From: Phyllostachys edulis
Lineage: Eukaryota > Streptophyta > Magnoliopsida > Poales > Poaceae
Assembly: GCA_036346405.1 (NCBI GenBank)
Contig: CM070561.1
Coordinates: 27,684,215-27,748,214, forward strand
DNA length: 64,000 nt
Direction: 5' to 3'
Below are positions 35,284-46,500 of this stretch, piece by piece; the stretch's first letter is position 1; the number at the start of each line of letters is the position of its first letter. The position numbers and the translations under genes are program-made. Under the pieces are notes generated by a model. That model had not been told where the DNA came from. It did not search any database and saw nothing but the letters and a program-made list of their open reading frames with translations.

Positions 35284-37198
35284 CATGCTTATTAAGCCGT
35301 CGACTAGTCGACAGAGAAGAGATGACTAGAGCTGGCGACTCGACTTGCGCCGGCAAGTCGGGCGACTGGTCGACTAGTCGTCGACTTGCCCGTCGGACTA
35401 GTCGACCAGGCGGCGATAAGTCGGGTGACTTGGGAGGAGGGACGTGAGGCCCAAATTGTATCGAGGCGGTGGGCGAGAGATAGAGGAGTGAGTAGGAGGC
35501 ATCCGGTGAGGAGGGTAGTCAAGCACGAAGGGAGCTCACGGGCGACGGCGCAAGCCCAGATCCAATCGCCGCCAGCCTTCGTCGTCATCGCCCTCGCCCT
35601 TCGTCGCAGACTCGAAGCTCCCTTCGCCCTTGCCCTTCGTCGCCCTTAGCGCCTCGCCCTCGCCCTTTGTCGTAGCCGACAGGCGGCAGCTCCCTCGCCC
35701 TTCACCCACGGGAGGAGGTGAAGGCCACAACTCCCGCTGCTCTTGTCGCTCAGGTATGCTCCTCTGATCCTCTTCGCCCTTGGCCCTCTGTTTCTCTGTC
35801 CCGTCGCCAGCTAAGGGAGGGGAGGAGGGATCTGCGTGGGGTTGGAGGACAAAGGTTCGATGGATTTGGGGCTAAGGGAGGGGAGGAGGGAGCGAAGGAT
35901 TTGGGGCTGGAGGAGATACGTTGCTCTGTGCCTCGATGCTTCCGATTGATTTGGGGCTAAGGGAGGGGACTGTCTGATTGGGGCTGGAGAAGATATACTC
36001 TGTGCATATGCAATTGTGAATTGTGATTGTGACAGTGAAGGAGATATTGACAACTTTGTGTGATTTTGATTTTATGAACTAAAGATAGCTCTCTATTTTG
36101 TGCATATGTAGGCATCATGACAATAGTTCAATTATTTTGTTTGTTATTTGTAGATTCATACCAAGAAAAGAAACCGGTTAGAGCACAAGAGGTTAAATGA
36201 TTTAGTCTACATTCAATACAACCGTAAGATTACAAATTAGTTTCAAAGGATGCAAGAGGAAGGGCACAATTTCAACCCCTTGATCCTAGATGATTTTCAA
36301 TAGGACAATGAGTGGGTTGATATTGGTGCTGAAGAAGTTCATCATGGGAACGATGATCTTACATAGGCTCATGTTGATGAAGCCATTGGTGCATCAAGTG
36401 CGCTTCGAGGTCGCAATTTTCCTAAGAGGGCTCATGGTGAGGTGATAGGTTACTCTCGTCGTGCTGCTCATGCAACAAGGGTGGTTGATGATGAGTCGGA
36501 GCCCGACAATGAAGATGATGATAATTTTGTGCTTGATGATGAGGACGTTGATGATTTTGGCGAATCTCCATCTAGTCCTACTCATGAGAGCGGTGAACCG
36601 AGTGGAAACACAAGCCGTTTCGATGATCTTGAGTTGGATGACATTTGATTTGAGGCTTGTGTTAAGCCATTTTAATGGTTTGTGATAATTATGCTTTACT
36701 TTTGCTATTTGAGATTTAGGACTTTGTTGTCGTGTTACTTAACTATCGTGTAGAATGCTATTATCGTTGAGAACTTGATGTTTTAGATGCTTAACTTCCT
36801 AATTGCTCATTTATTTGTTGTTATGTTGTATGATTTGTATTGTCCTCTTTAATTCATGGCGCTATATTGCTCTCCCTTGAAGGAATTATATGAGTTCATC
36901 ATAGTTTATCTTCATCATATACTCATTCTTGTTTTTTAATTTTGCAGCGTGAAGGTCTCAAATCATGCTTCAAAGATGGATTCGACCAGTCAAATGAAGG
37001 GAGTTTGAACTCAAAACATTAAGTCATTGATCATCTCTTTAATTCAAGCTATATATGTACTTTTCAATCACTGCAATACAAGGTATATAATATATACATG
37101 TGTACATACATATCACTGTTATATGAACAGTACCTGTCGACTAGTCAGCAAGTCAGTCACTAGGAGGGTAGTATCGACTTGCCGACTTAATAACCTTG
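35284..37198 (+). mobile_element. hAT element (1,915 bp) with 8-bp TSD GTCTCTAA, inserted at the SDR stop codon
   Basis: Terminal inverted repeats CATGCTTATTAAG (left) and CAAGGTTATTAAG (right, reverse complement) match at 11 of 13 positions. Perfect 8-bp duplications GTCTCTAA flank it (35,276-35,283 and 37,199-37,206). Subterminal GTCGACTAGTCGAC palindromes crowd the first 120 bp and recur near the right end. Inside, on the plus strand (36,157-36,650), a broken piece of hAT transposase C-terminus is readable ('LEHKRLNDLVYIQYN', then an Asp/Glu-rich tail) with several stops, so the element is non-autonomous. Three near-repeats of 'gatttggggctaagggaggg' lie at 35.8-36.0 kb. Confidence 0.93.
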
Positions 37199-39881
37199 GT
37201 CTCTAAGCTGTAGCTCCTGGAACAATGCTGTAGATTCTGCCCAAAGCTTGTTGGCCACTTCTATGTCATAGGACAGCAGAGAAGACCTGATGGTCCTTCC
37301 TTTCCCTCCAAAGAAATACTTCCCAGATACTTCCTGAAACACAACATACAATACAACTCAAAGTTAGTAGTTGTTTTCTTGCGAAATATCAAAAGTTTTG
37401 CAAGTGTTTAACAGGAAGCTTACAGGTGGCGCCAAGGCAGCATCAAGGACAGCACCGACACCGGTATCAGGTTGCTGTAGGAGATTCAGGAGGCGCAGAA
37501 CAAAAAGCGCGAACCAAGAAAGGCATGGAGGAATCTCCCGCATGATGCTTGTTTCTACTATGCCGGGATCGGCAGCCCTAGAAGCATGAAATGTAATACT
37601 TTATACGTGCAAATAAACATACTTCAAGTAATAAACTGGTAACAAAAAGTAGCATTGGTGAATTGCCAAAAGCTTAAGTTAACACAGGGATGAGTCCTCC
37701 CTATCTATCCTTATACAGCAAATATAACAAACAGAGAATTAAGTATATTCTACATTGACTTTGTAACATCTGGATCGGACATGTTTCAGTAGAGGTTTAC
37801 TTGGTGAAAAATGGGCACAAAGCTCTGGTAAGCATAGTATCTTGCTAATTAAATACAGTGCACACCTATTGTTTCCATAGGCAGGAATTTGGATTTACTG
37901 TATGAAGAAACAATGGAAGTAAAGAACACAGGCAAGATCAATGGTGCATACATGACAGACACACCAGAAGACATGTTAAGCTGTCGATGAAGTTCATATG
38001 AGAACATCAGTAAACAAACTGCAATAGGAGAAAAGGAGTCCAAAAAATTTTATTAGATAAGAATTGCATGAGATTTACTGAAAACCTGAAGCAAGAGACA
38101 TACACTTGGTATACTCATAAGTAGAAGCTAAGGGGTAAGTTCCCCCAAGTGACCACTGACCAAACTTCACTCCTCTCAATGCCTCCTCAGACACATCAAT
38201 TTGTGACACTGGAGATGTGAGAATTGCACATGTGAATCAAAGTACATGTCTAATTCTTATGGAGAGAAAGGGAAACAGGTACTGTGGTGGTATGATCTAT
38301 CTGAAATGCAAATTAAGTTTTGATTAAGCACCAAGTGTGAGCAAATGCCAGAGGTAAGCAAATGGTAAATTATACCAGACAATGCACAGCAGAACAAAAT
38401 AATTGGACAGATAGATGCAAACTAATGTAGGCCTAGAAAAGGATTTGTATAATGCAGTTTGTTTACTATTAATAATAAAAGAACTAAGTACTTACCACAT
38501 CTGTGTGTGAAAGATGTTAGATTAACTACTCGGGAAGGTACCAGGCTGTTCTTCAGCAGTGGTAAAAGAATGTTGGTCAGGATAAATGGACCAATGTAGT
38601 TTGTCTGCAACATTCTGAAATTTGCATCCAGTAAGGTTCACTTAAACAATTAACTAGACAAAAAAACGTAATGCTGATATAAAGAAAAAATGTTGCTTGA
38701 AAACACAAGGATATTTCTGCAAGCATAATTTCAAGGGAAGCACCTACTCATCAAGCCCATCCTCGGTAACTCGATGCGACTTTGCTAGCATCCCAGCATT
38801 ATTTATCAAAAGCTGAATAGAAGGCTCCAAATTTGAATCCTGAATCCACTGATTCAGTGAAGTTTCAAACTTCTTTATTGACATGTAGGATGACAAGTCG
38901 ACTTCAAATGCTTCAAGATAGGCATCTGGTTGTTGCATCTGAATTTCTTGAACAGTCTGTTGTACATGGATTGCGGCAATGATGACAATGGTAAACAATA
39001 GCACAACACACATCTAGCACAAGCTCCAAACAATACCTCAGATAACAACTGTGAAGAGCGTCCAGCTGACACAAAAATAAAATGCATAGCGTTTTAGTCC
39101 AAAAATACCAAGTTAGCGACAAGGATGAACCAATTCAACAAGAATAAAAACAAAGACAAATGAACATGGAATAGAATCAACAATTCTAGATGAACAGTTC
39201 TAGATGCAACAGCAAATCAACTAAGTATAGAGTAACTAGTGAATAATGACACCAAAACATCACATCAACCTTTGCAGATTCATCAAAGGCCACGGCTTTC
39301 AAGAAAAGAAAACACACTGCACTATCTCCAAGGGCCTTGCTGAAGAATCGGAACTTGAGCGTTTATAGAATCAATAGTCACACAAGCCAGCAAGGAAACC
39401 ATCAAACAAGCACTACAGCAGCATCATATCCTAAATTCCTAATTATAATCTGGGTGTTGGCAACTTTGGCAATGCGCGAGTCAACCTCCAAGATGGTCAC
39501 ACAAGCATGGCAAGAAACACGCGACTCACCGAGCACGATGTGGTATCCCTCCCGCGCCAGCGCCGCCGCTGCTGCCTTGCCCAACCCCGACGTCGCCTGC
39601 ACACACCATAGCGGAGCACGTCACACACCGAGCACCGTGTGGGGGAGAGAAGTGCACATGTATGTACAAGGGAGGTTCTTGGGTACCCCGGTGACCACGC
39701 AGATGGGATGGCCGCCGCCGCCGCCGCCGCCAGCGTCGGGCCTTGGTCGCCGGCGGCGAGGGGTGGCGGTCCGGCCACGGAAGAAGAGGAGGAGGTAGGA
39801 GTAGAGGAGGGAGAGGGTCCACATGACGCCCATGCGCCAGAACTCCGGCGAGCACAGCATTCGGAGCGCCTCGCCGTCCAT
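37187..39881 (-). CDS. Short-chain dehydrogenase/reductase (DHRSX / retinol dehydrogenase-like), 363 aa, 9 exons
   Basis: Exons (minus): 39,881-39,687; 39,596-39,530; 39,065-39,037; 38,956-38,748; 38,614-38,496; 38,208-38,104; 38,018-37,952; 37,577-37,424; 37,333-37,187; total 1,092 bp with GT-AG introns and matching phases. Features: an N-terminal membrane segment (residues 17-34), a basic and then poly-Gly linker, the nucleotide-binding TGATSGLG (64-71) starting a Rossmann fold, NNAG (149-152), TNYIG (Asn172), Ser201 in NLTS, and the catalytic YEYTK (Tyr237, Lys241), followed by AADPGIV. Such enzymes oxidise or reduce alcohol/carbonyl substrates with NAD(P)H; the substrate is unknown and the N-terminal anchor suggests an organelle or ER membrane. 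The last three codons (QGY) and the stop come from the hAT element at 35,284-37,198. An in-frame upstream ATG at 39,971 lies above the likely transcription start. Confidence 0.9.
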
Positions 39882-39990
39882 GGCGAAGTGGCGGGTCTTG
39901 CAGGGCGGCGGCGCGGGGAGCGTGATGCGTGTGACCTCCGCTTTTTTCCCCCAGGCTGCACTGCGGGTCACCCAACTCGCTGCGTTGGTT

Positions 39991-39996
39991 CATATA
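39991..39996 (-). promoter_or_regulatory. Candidate TATA box of the SDR gene
   Basis: Minus-strand TATATG in 'ACCTATATGAACC', about 110 bases before the start codon. It is only about 20 bases from the border of the hAT element beginning at 40,025, so most upstream regulatory sequence is now transposon. Confidence 0.4.
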
Positions 39997-40237
39997 GGTC
40001 ATCAACCTTACCGAGGCTCAGTTCTAGAGCTGTTCAAATGCATCGGGCCTACCGGATCAGCACAAGACACGACACTATAAACTTAGTTCAGACACGGCAC
40101 AATCTGTGTTGTTTATAGATTGTGCCAGCCTGACACGAGAGCCTGGATCATGCCTAGGCCGCCACCTCGGTACGGTGGGCCGCCCAAGACGAACAAAGTG
40201 AGGCTATGCCGAACACAACCTGATCGAGACAACCACG

Positions 40238-40966
40238 ATGCGACTGAATGGCGGAGAGCGGCGGCGCCGCCGTCGCGCCGACGTGGAGGAAGAAGGGCGG
40301 GGCGAGATGGGACCGGAGGGACAACGGTCAGCGCCAATGGCGGGGAGGAGGCCGGAGCGGAAGCGAGCGCGCGCGAAGCGCAGGACCGTGAGGGCGGATC
40401 AAGAATGGCCATTGCGGGAGAGGCGAGGCGAGGCGGTGCAGCCGAGGAGGCGGCAGCGGCGTTGCGGACGAGGAGGCGAGGACGCCGAGGAGCCACTCAC
40501 CGTCCATGGAGCCCGGCAAGCGTTGACACTGTCGGCGGCGGCTCGAGGCTTCGGAGGCGATGAGGTGGCAAGGCGGTGTTGCGGACGAGGAGGCGAGGCG
40601 AGTGAGGAGCGTGGCGGCGTTGCAGACGAGGAGGCTAAACGCGAGAGACAGCAGCGGCGTTGCGAGAGAGGCGAGCCGCGACCACTCGTCCATGGAGCGG
40701 CACTCACGACGCGTGGTGGCGGCAACTTGGAGAGCGAGGAGGCGAAGCGGCGAGGCGGCAGCGGCGTTGCGACGAGAGGCGAGAAGGCAGCGGTGTCGCG
40801 CAGACGAGGAGGCATGGTGGCGAGGCGAGCGAGAGGGCTGCGAGGCGTCGGGCCCATGCAAAGACTATCGCCGATATCTTGTGAGCAAGGCATGGGGGAG
40901 AGAAGAAGAAGGAAAGGCGTGGGCGGTAGGGCGGGGAGGCGGTCGGTAGTGGCGGGCTCGTGGTAG
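40238..40966. repeat. GC-rich degenerate tandem repeat inside the hAT element
   Basis: Repeated variants of 'gcagcggcgttgcggacgag' followed by 'gaggcgagg' (near 40,450, 40,570, 40,660, 40,760) and two copies of a '(c)gtccatggagc(c)ggca' block (40,500 and 40,690). The long ORFs in this region on both strands (up to 242 codons) are a consequence of the composition, not genes. Confidence 0.7.
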
Positions 40967-41080
40967 TGAATAGGCACGACACGGCCCGAAAAAATGGCCG
41001 TTGGAGATTTTAACCTTTTTTTTTTACCTTTTTGACCGTTGGGGTCTTTAAAAATAGCAAAAAAAAATCGAATTTTTTTC

Positions 41081-41088
41081 TATAAATA
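41081..41088 (+). promoter_or_regulatory. TATA box of the hAT transposase
   Basis: TATAAATA in 'ctataaatagccaccat', preceded by 'gaccgttggggtc'. This arrangement is common ahead of the transposase in this hAT group. The start codon is at 41,344. Confidence 0.65.
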
Positions 41089-41343
41089 GCCACCATACCC
41101 CCCTCATTCAGCACCCCTTCATTCTTCATTCTCTTTTTGAAATTGTGTTGTGCAAATTCAAGTCTGTGTTGAGCTAATTTGGCAAAATTCAAAAAATTTG
41201 TTCCAAAATTTGAAAATTTCAATTTTAAATGACAAGTCGACAAAAGAGGTATAATACTATTTTCGTAATACTTTTATTGTTAGTTCTTGTTATGCTCAGA
41301 TGAAATTAGTAATAGTGTTAGTTTCGATTTTGTAGTTTTCATT

Positions 41344-41866
41344 ATGGACATTCCTTACGACAGCTTTGCTCTTGGTGATTACAGACTTTCACCAGAGGAA
41401 ATTGTGTCCATAGAGACGGCTGCAGCTGCCTCAAACCAACCGAAGGTTTCACCAGAGGAGTAAAGTGGAGTTCTGTCATCAGGCTCCACGGCAGCATCAG
41501 GCTCCATGGCAACCGGAGCAAAGAGGTCGAGGCCATCTACATCAGGAGTGTGGGAGAATTTCGACAAGACAACCAAGCAAGACGCAGCAGGAAATGAGGT
41601 ACCATATGCTATTTGTAAAATTTGTCACCATGAATGTCTGCAAAGTCTACAGGTGGAACGGGGCACTTGCTTAGACATGCTACAAGATGTCGAACCAAGC
41701 AAGGATTGGTGATGAGGCAGACACAGCTGCAATACAACCTCGACGGTACGGTATCTAGCTGGAACTACGATCCTCAAGTAGCCCGCCAATCTCTATATCG
41801 TTTAATTGCTTCTGAGGATTTACCGTTATGCTTTGGCGAGTCTGCTTCTTTCCAAAATTACATTAG
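41344..41866 (+). pseudogene. hAT transposase, N-terminal part with BED-type zinc finger (broken)
   Basis: Starts at ATG 41,344 (MDIPYDSFALGDYRL). An in-frame TAA at 41,461 is a nonsense lesion, since the same frame then continues. A BED-type DNA-binding finger follows: AICKICHHECL at about 41,610, with the partner His/Cys residues (HLLRHATRC) only in another frame from about 41,634, marking a frameshift. The segment continues through 'WNYDPQVARQSLYRLIASED' to the border of the nested LTR at 41,872. The BED finger would bind the element's ends. The rest of the protein resumes at 44,937. Confidence 0.85.
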
Positions 41867-42636
41867 GACTGTGTAAGATCAAGGAGGCCGACTAGAGGGG
41901 GGTGAATAGACGGTTTTAAAAATTCTTTGGCTCAAACCGAGTTTTAAGCGGAATTGTAAATCAATTCGGTTTTGCACAATTAAAGTCTAAATCAACTAGT
42001 CTTTACTATGTGCACCAACAATATGAGACTATATAAATGATAGCAATCATACACATACAAGTAATTTAAATACAAGTAATGTAATTACACAACATAAAGC
42101 ACAAGTAATCAAACCACAATGACGCGGTGATGTTTTACTGTGGTGATCGGAGACTTGCCAGTCTCCCCTAATCTACGTTGAGGCAAGCCCAAACTAATTG
42201 GACCGGCTCCACGAATTGAGCACCCGCCTCCGAGGTAAGTCCAACCACTTGGACCGGTTCCAAACCGAACCAACACCTCGCTCCACTAGGGTTGCTCTTT
42301 CCTCCACTCCGGAGATGGCGAGCACCACACCACTCACAAACCGCCCGGGTCTTCTCACAAGCTTCTTTGAGAAGATCACTGACGCACGACGCCTCCACGC
42401 CGTCTAGGTGTCGGCAAACACCAAGAGTAACAAGTCTCCAACGCTCACTTGAACTAATCAAGTGTTTAAGCTCAAATGGATACGAAATCCACTACCTAAG
42501 GCAACACATGCACTTAGGGTTTGCTCTCTAACCTCACTAAGTGCAACACATGCACAAAAGAGAATGAGAGGCTTGCTCTTTGCTCAATGGAATGTCTAGG
42601 GGCACCAACAACTTGCTCACACACGGCCAAGGTGGG

Positions 42637-42644
42637 TATTTATA
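42637..42644 (-). promoter_or_regulatory. TATA box of the nested LTR
   Basis: Minus-strand TATAAATA in 'GGGCTATAAATACCC'. The CGGTCGTACCG array begins about 55 bases upstream of it, in the U3 part of the LTR. Confidence 0.55.
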
Positions 42645-42699
42645 GCCCACACACAAAAACTAGCCGTTGTGGAAAAGTCTGCTGAAAAATCAGCACATG

Positions 42700-43248
42700 C
42701 GGTCATACCGGCGGCCAACGGCTGGTTGTACCGCCTAGGCTCCAACGGCTATAAAAACTAGCCGTTGGACCTCGTCCGGTCGTACCACCAACCAAGATCC
42801 GGTCGTACCGCGCTACCCAGCACAACCGTCCAAACACCTGCGGTCATACCGCTCCACAAAGGAGCAACAAATGCGGCTAAGTCCCAAAAACATCTGTTCT
42901 GGAAAATTAGAACCGCCACATAGAAATCGGATCAACCGATGTGCGGTCAAACCGCACCAAGATCCGGTTGAACCGCCGCGCGGTCGTATCGCCCATAACA
43001 CGTCGGTACAACAGATTCAAGGGTTTCTCAAAACCGAAATGACATGCTCAAATGCATCTCCTCTGGAAATAATGAACCACCAACAAATAATCAGAACAAC
43101 CGGCCTACGGTCGTACCGTCCAGTACACGTCGGTACTACCGCTCCTAACAGAGCAACACATGCTCAACAGACGCGGTAGTTCCGCTGTACAAGAGCCGGT
43201 ATTACCGCAGCACGGTCGTACCGCATACACAGCGCCGGTTCAACCGAT
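42700..43248. repeat. Array of about 15 imperfect palindromes CGGTCGTACCG
   Basis: Variants of an 11-bp near-palindrome (CGG-TNNTA-CCG) recur roughly every 20-50 bp: ggtcataccg, ggtcgtacca, ggtcgtaccg, ggtcaaaccg, ggttgaaccg, ggtcgtatcg, ggtactaccg, ggtattaccg, ggttcaaccg and others. Spacing is irregular and the spacer sequences are mostly unrelated, so it is a motif cluster rather than a simple tandem repeat. The same motif appears in the LTR at 6.3-8.1 kb. Confidence 0.85.
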
Positions 43249-43282
43249 TTTCCTGAGAAAACAACAGATTGCATTCGCTTCA

Positions 43283-43510
43283 ACTCAAATTGCAAAACAC
43301 ATTTGCCAATTTGATGTGCAATGCAAACAAGGGTTCAAGTGAGATTTTCAATAAATTGCAAAACACATTTGCACACTTTTAGAATCACACCACAAGGAAT
43401 AAGGTACATGGACTTACACCATTTACAAAACACATTCGCAAACTTAAGTTACATGCTACAAGGGTTATCCATGAGCCACAACTATTTGCAAAACACATTC
43501 GCAAATATTG
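43283..43510. repeat. Repeats of a 'TTGCAAAACACATT(C/T)GCA' unit
   Basis: Four copies at about 43,288, 43,355, 43,425 and 43,486, spaced 60-70 bp, each 'tg/ta.caaaacacatt(c/t)gca'. They form the second of three arrays in this LTR. Confidence 0.7.
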
Positions 43511-43719
43511 ACAACATGTTGAGGTGAGCTAGAGCAAACACAATGAGCTAACAACACATGACTAACTCAAGCTACTAGTCAAAGACCCCTCTTAATAGTA
43601 CGACAACATATACTAGCAATCCGGTCTCCCAACCAAACACCGAGACCGGTAAAAGATTAGGAACACATCCTTAGCCCTAGCTAGCCATACATTTGCCTTG
43701 CGCAACCACTTGAAGCTTG

Positions 43720-44080
43720 ATGACGCACATCTTCACTTCAAGTCCGGGTCCTTGACTTGAATACTCATCAACACATGATGAGCTCTTCACTTGACCTTCA
43801 TCAACACATGATGAAGCTTTGCTTTGGGATCTTGACTTGATGCACATCAACACATGATGACATCCTCCATCCCAAGTCTTGATATGCATCAACACATGAT
43901 ACACTCTTCACTTGGCCTCCATCAACAAATGATGGACCTTCACTTGACTTGATGATCAACTCATGATCATCTCCTCTTCTTGAACATCATCGACACACGA
44001 TGATTTCCTTCACTTGACTTCCACCAACACATGATGGAACTCCTCTTGACATGATGGCAATCCTCATATGATGTCATCCC
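43720..44080. repeat. Repeats of an 'ATCAACACATGATGA' unit
   Basis: At least nine variants of '(c)atcaacacatgatg' occur at irregular 35-50 bp intervals, alternating with 'cttcacttgacctt'-like sequence. ATCA...TGAT makes each unit a small interrupted palindrome. It lies at the start (minus-strand 5' side) of the LTR. Confidence 0.8.
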
Positions 44081-44936
44081 AAGTCTTCATTATCATGGAA
44101 CCTAACCTGCTTATCCAACTAATGGAAAATGTTAGTTCCACAATATGATTATCATTAATTACCACATTATACCATTAACTCATAATGGTGGGACAAGATA
44201 CCACAATCTTTCCATCTTTAGTAATTGATGATAATCACTTCAATTGCGAATAATTGAATGTAGATTGGTATGAGTATATAAGCATTACACAAGTTGTATA
44301 TACTCATATAAATATATATAACTACACAAATTATATATAATCAAAGGATATATGAGCACACATGTCTCATATACACACATGAATATATTAACTTCACAAG
44401 TTAAATATATTCAAAGGATATGTTTCAAAGTAAAGATCCCAAATATGTGTGGAAACAAGAATATGGATCAATACTAATAAAACCTCAAAATATAGAGTGA
44501 ACTCCCCCTATATGTGTGCATACATGAATGTGTAATAAGAACATATGCACATATTCAAGATAACCTTTTGGTGAAGTTCAACCTATATTTTGGATCCAAG
44601 GAATTTACCAAAGTATATATGAATACAAAGTAGAATGCATACATCTTTTGTTCTTGATATCCAAACGAGACTAAATATGAGATATAATAATAAGAGGGTT
44701 AGTCTCACAAATAGTTTTGTCATTACAAATGCATACCTGTTTGGATTTTCCTTTTGTTTATCCAATGAATTTGATTTGTCATTAATCACATGCATGCCTT
44801 CATGGTTTTCACCTTTATATCCAAATAAGACTACACAATATGTATATCAATAAAAGTGTTAGTCTCACAATTAGATTTGTCATTAATCACCAAAACCCCA
44901 TTAACACATAATGGCAAGTCTAGATCTTTCAGACTG

Positions 44937-46500
44937 CGCATAATCCTAGATTTTCTTCCGTTTCTAGACAGACAACAACTAGGAATCTAGTGAAATACTA
45001 TAATGAACGTCATAATAAAATAAAGGAACTATTTAGTACGCGCACATTTTCGGTGGCCCTGACCTCGGACATATGAAGTGGTCAGGCTAGGGAGGATTAC
45101 CTTAGTGTAGTTGTGCATTATATTAATGACGACTGGGTAATGGGAAAAATGATTATAGCTTTGAAATTAATTGATGTAGCACAAATAGGGAAGAATGTTG
45201 CGAAATGTATTATCAAAGTCCTGGAAGATTTTGGTCTTACAGACAAAATATTCGCAGTTACTTTAGACAACACCGCTTCAAACTCTAGGGCCATGGACAT
45301 TCTTACTCCAGTGTTGAGTACATATGCCGATTCCTTCTTGCTACATCAAAGATGTGCTTGTCATATTATCAACCTTATAATCAAATGTGATTTGAAGAGG
45401 TTGAGTCCGTATATTAAAACTTTTCGCGATGCGACTTCTTTCTTGAATAATTCTAACGTAAGAATAGCACAATATAAGAACTTCTGCAGGGCGATGGGTT
45501 TAAGTCCAAGAAAGTTCGGTTTGGACATGGAGGTAAGGTGGAACTCTACTTACCTCATGCTTAAGAATCTTTTACCATACAAGAGCACTTTTTTTGTTTT
45601 TATTCAAACGCACTATCCTAGCACTGATGGTACTATACTATTAACTGAGCAATATTGGTTTGTTGCTAAGAAGATACTGTTGTTTTTAGAAATTTTTTAT
45701 GAGACAACTGTTGCTTTGTCCGTTGTCTACTATCCAACTTCTCCTGTCATTGTGCATACTATTTTACGGACTGCTACTCAATATGAAAATGTATGAAAAT
45801 GACTTAGTTTTATGTGATGCTGTTGTTTCCATGAAATCTAAATACCTTAAATATTGGAGAGAAATCCCTTACCTATATGCATTTACATTTCTTTTAGATC
45901 CTAGGGCTAAAATTGATGCATTTGGTATTGTACTTTATCTTCTTAGTGATGCTGCAGGGCTAGACTATACTGATTATTTTGCAGAAGTTCATTCTCGGTT
46001 ATACGAGGTTTACCAAAGGTATGAAAATAGGTTCCGAGGAGTCCGTTCGCAACGACCTCCAGTAGCCCCCACCTCAAGTGAGAAGACAAATATGTGGGGC
46101 GCGATCTTCGGTGCCTCTTCCTCCACGTCCAGGTCTAGGTCTTCTTCTTCTTCTTCTACACCAATGCCTGCTCAGCCAAGACCCAACAAGGAGCGGAGAA
46201 CTATCCACCTATCTGGGCAGCGATAAGGTGGATTTCAACTCAGAAGGCTTCGACATCTTGCAATGGTGGCAAGCCCATAAGTTAACATATCCCGTGCTAT
46301 TCATACTTGCACGCGATGTGTTAACTGTTCCTATATCTATGGTTTTCTTCGAGTCTGCTTTCAGTCTTTCAAGAAGAATATTGGAGGAGAGAAAAACAAG
46401 TCTCACAAGTGAGATGGTGGAGATCCTTCTAACTGTGAAGGACTGGGAACAAGCTGATTCACGAACACAACACTCTGTGGAAAATCCAGAGTTGTCATAG
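44937..46500 (+). pseudogene. hAT transposase, catalytic and dimerisation regions (broken)
   Basis: Continuation of the transposase after the nested LTR. 'RTAHNPRF' resumes the reading, and 'FSVALTSDI' is followed by TGA at 45,074 where Trp is expected. An open block at 45,113-45,796 shows 'AVTLDNTASNSRAMDIL' and 'RCACHIINLI', typical of the RNase-H-like hAT core. A frameshift near 45,790 leads to 45,799-46,226 ('YLKYWREIPYLYAFTFLLDPR'), with a Ser-rich linker. A second frameshift near 46,210 leads to the hAT C-terminal dimerisation domain ('VPISMVFFESAFSLSRRILE'), ending at 46,500. The family excises and inserts the element by cut and paste; these lesions rule out activity. Confidence 0.9.

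Larger units (their letters stand above)
41872..44931 (-). mobile_element. Solo LTR (3,060 bp) nested in the hAT transposase, TSD GACTG
   Basis: Ends TGTAAGATC ... GATCTTTCA (inverted, one mismatch) with perfect 5-bp duplications GACTG (41,867-41,871 and 44,932-44,936). Transposase coding sequence resumes directly after it. On the minus strand the LTR ends with the 'CTATTCACCCCCC...CTCTAGTCG' block also seen at 8.04 kb, so it is minus-oriented. A minus-strand TATA box lies at 42,637-42,644. The sequence upstream of that box carries three successive repeat arrays. No internal retrotransposon sequence is present, hence solo. Confidence 0.93.

Noticed and set aside
38740..38760. GAG-TAG at the end of SDR exon 4 as a premature stop
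   Set aside because: A GTAGGT donor precedes it, and splicing there gives a phase that joins exactly to the next exon (GA|A) in a conserved region.
39879..39971. Upstream in-frame ATG at 39,971 as the SDR start
   Set aside because: It would lie at or above the transcription start expected from the TATATG at 39,991-39,996; the ATG at 39,881 gives a typical short N-terminus followed by a membrane segment.
40238..40966. 242-codon plus-strand ORF and overlapping 192-codon minus-strand ORF
   Set aside because: Produced by GC-rich degenerate tandem repeats inside the hAT element; open in several frames at once.
43720..44080. Regularly recurring short repeats that look superficially CRISPR-like
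   Set aside because: The units are degenerate, irregularly spaced, lie inside a plant LTR with a TSD, and have no cas-type genes; a CRISPR array is not plausible here.
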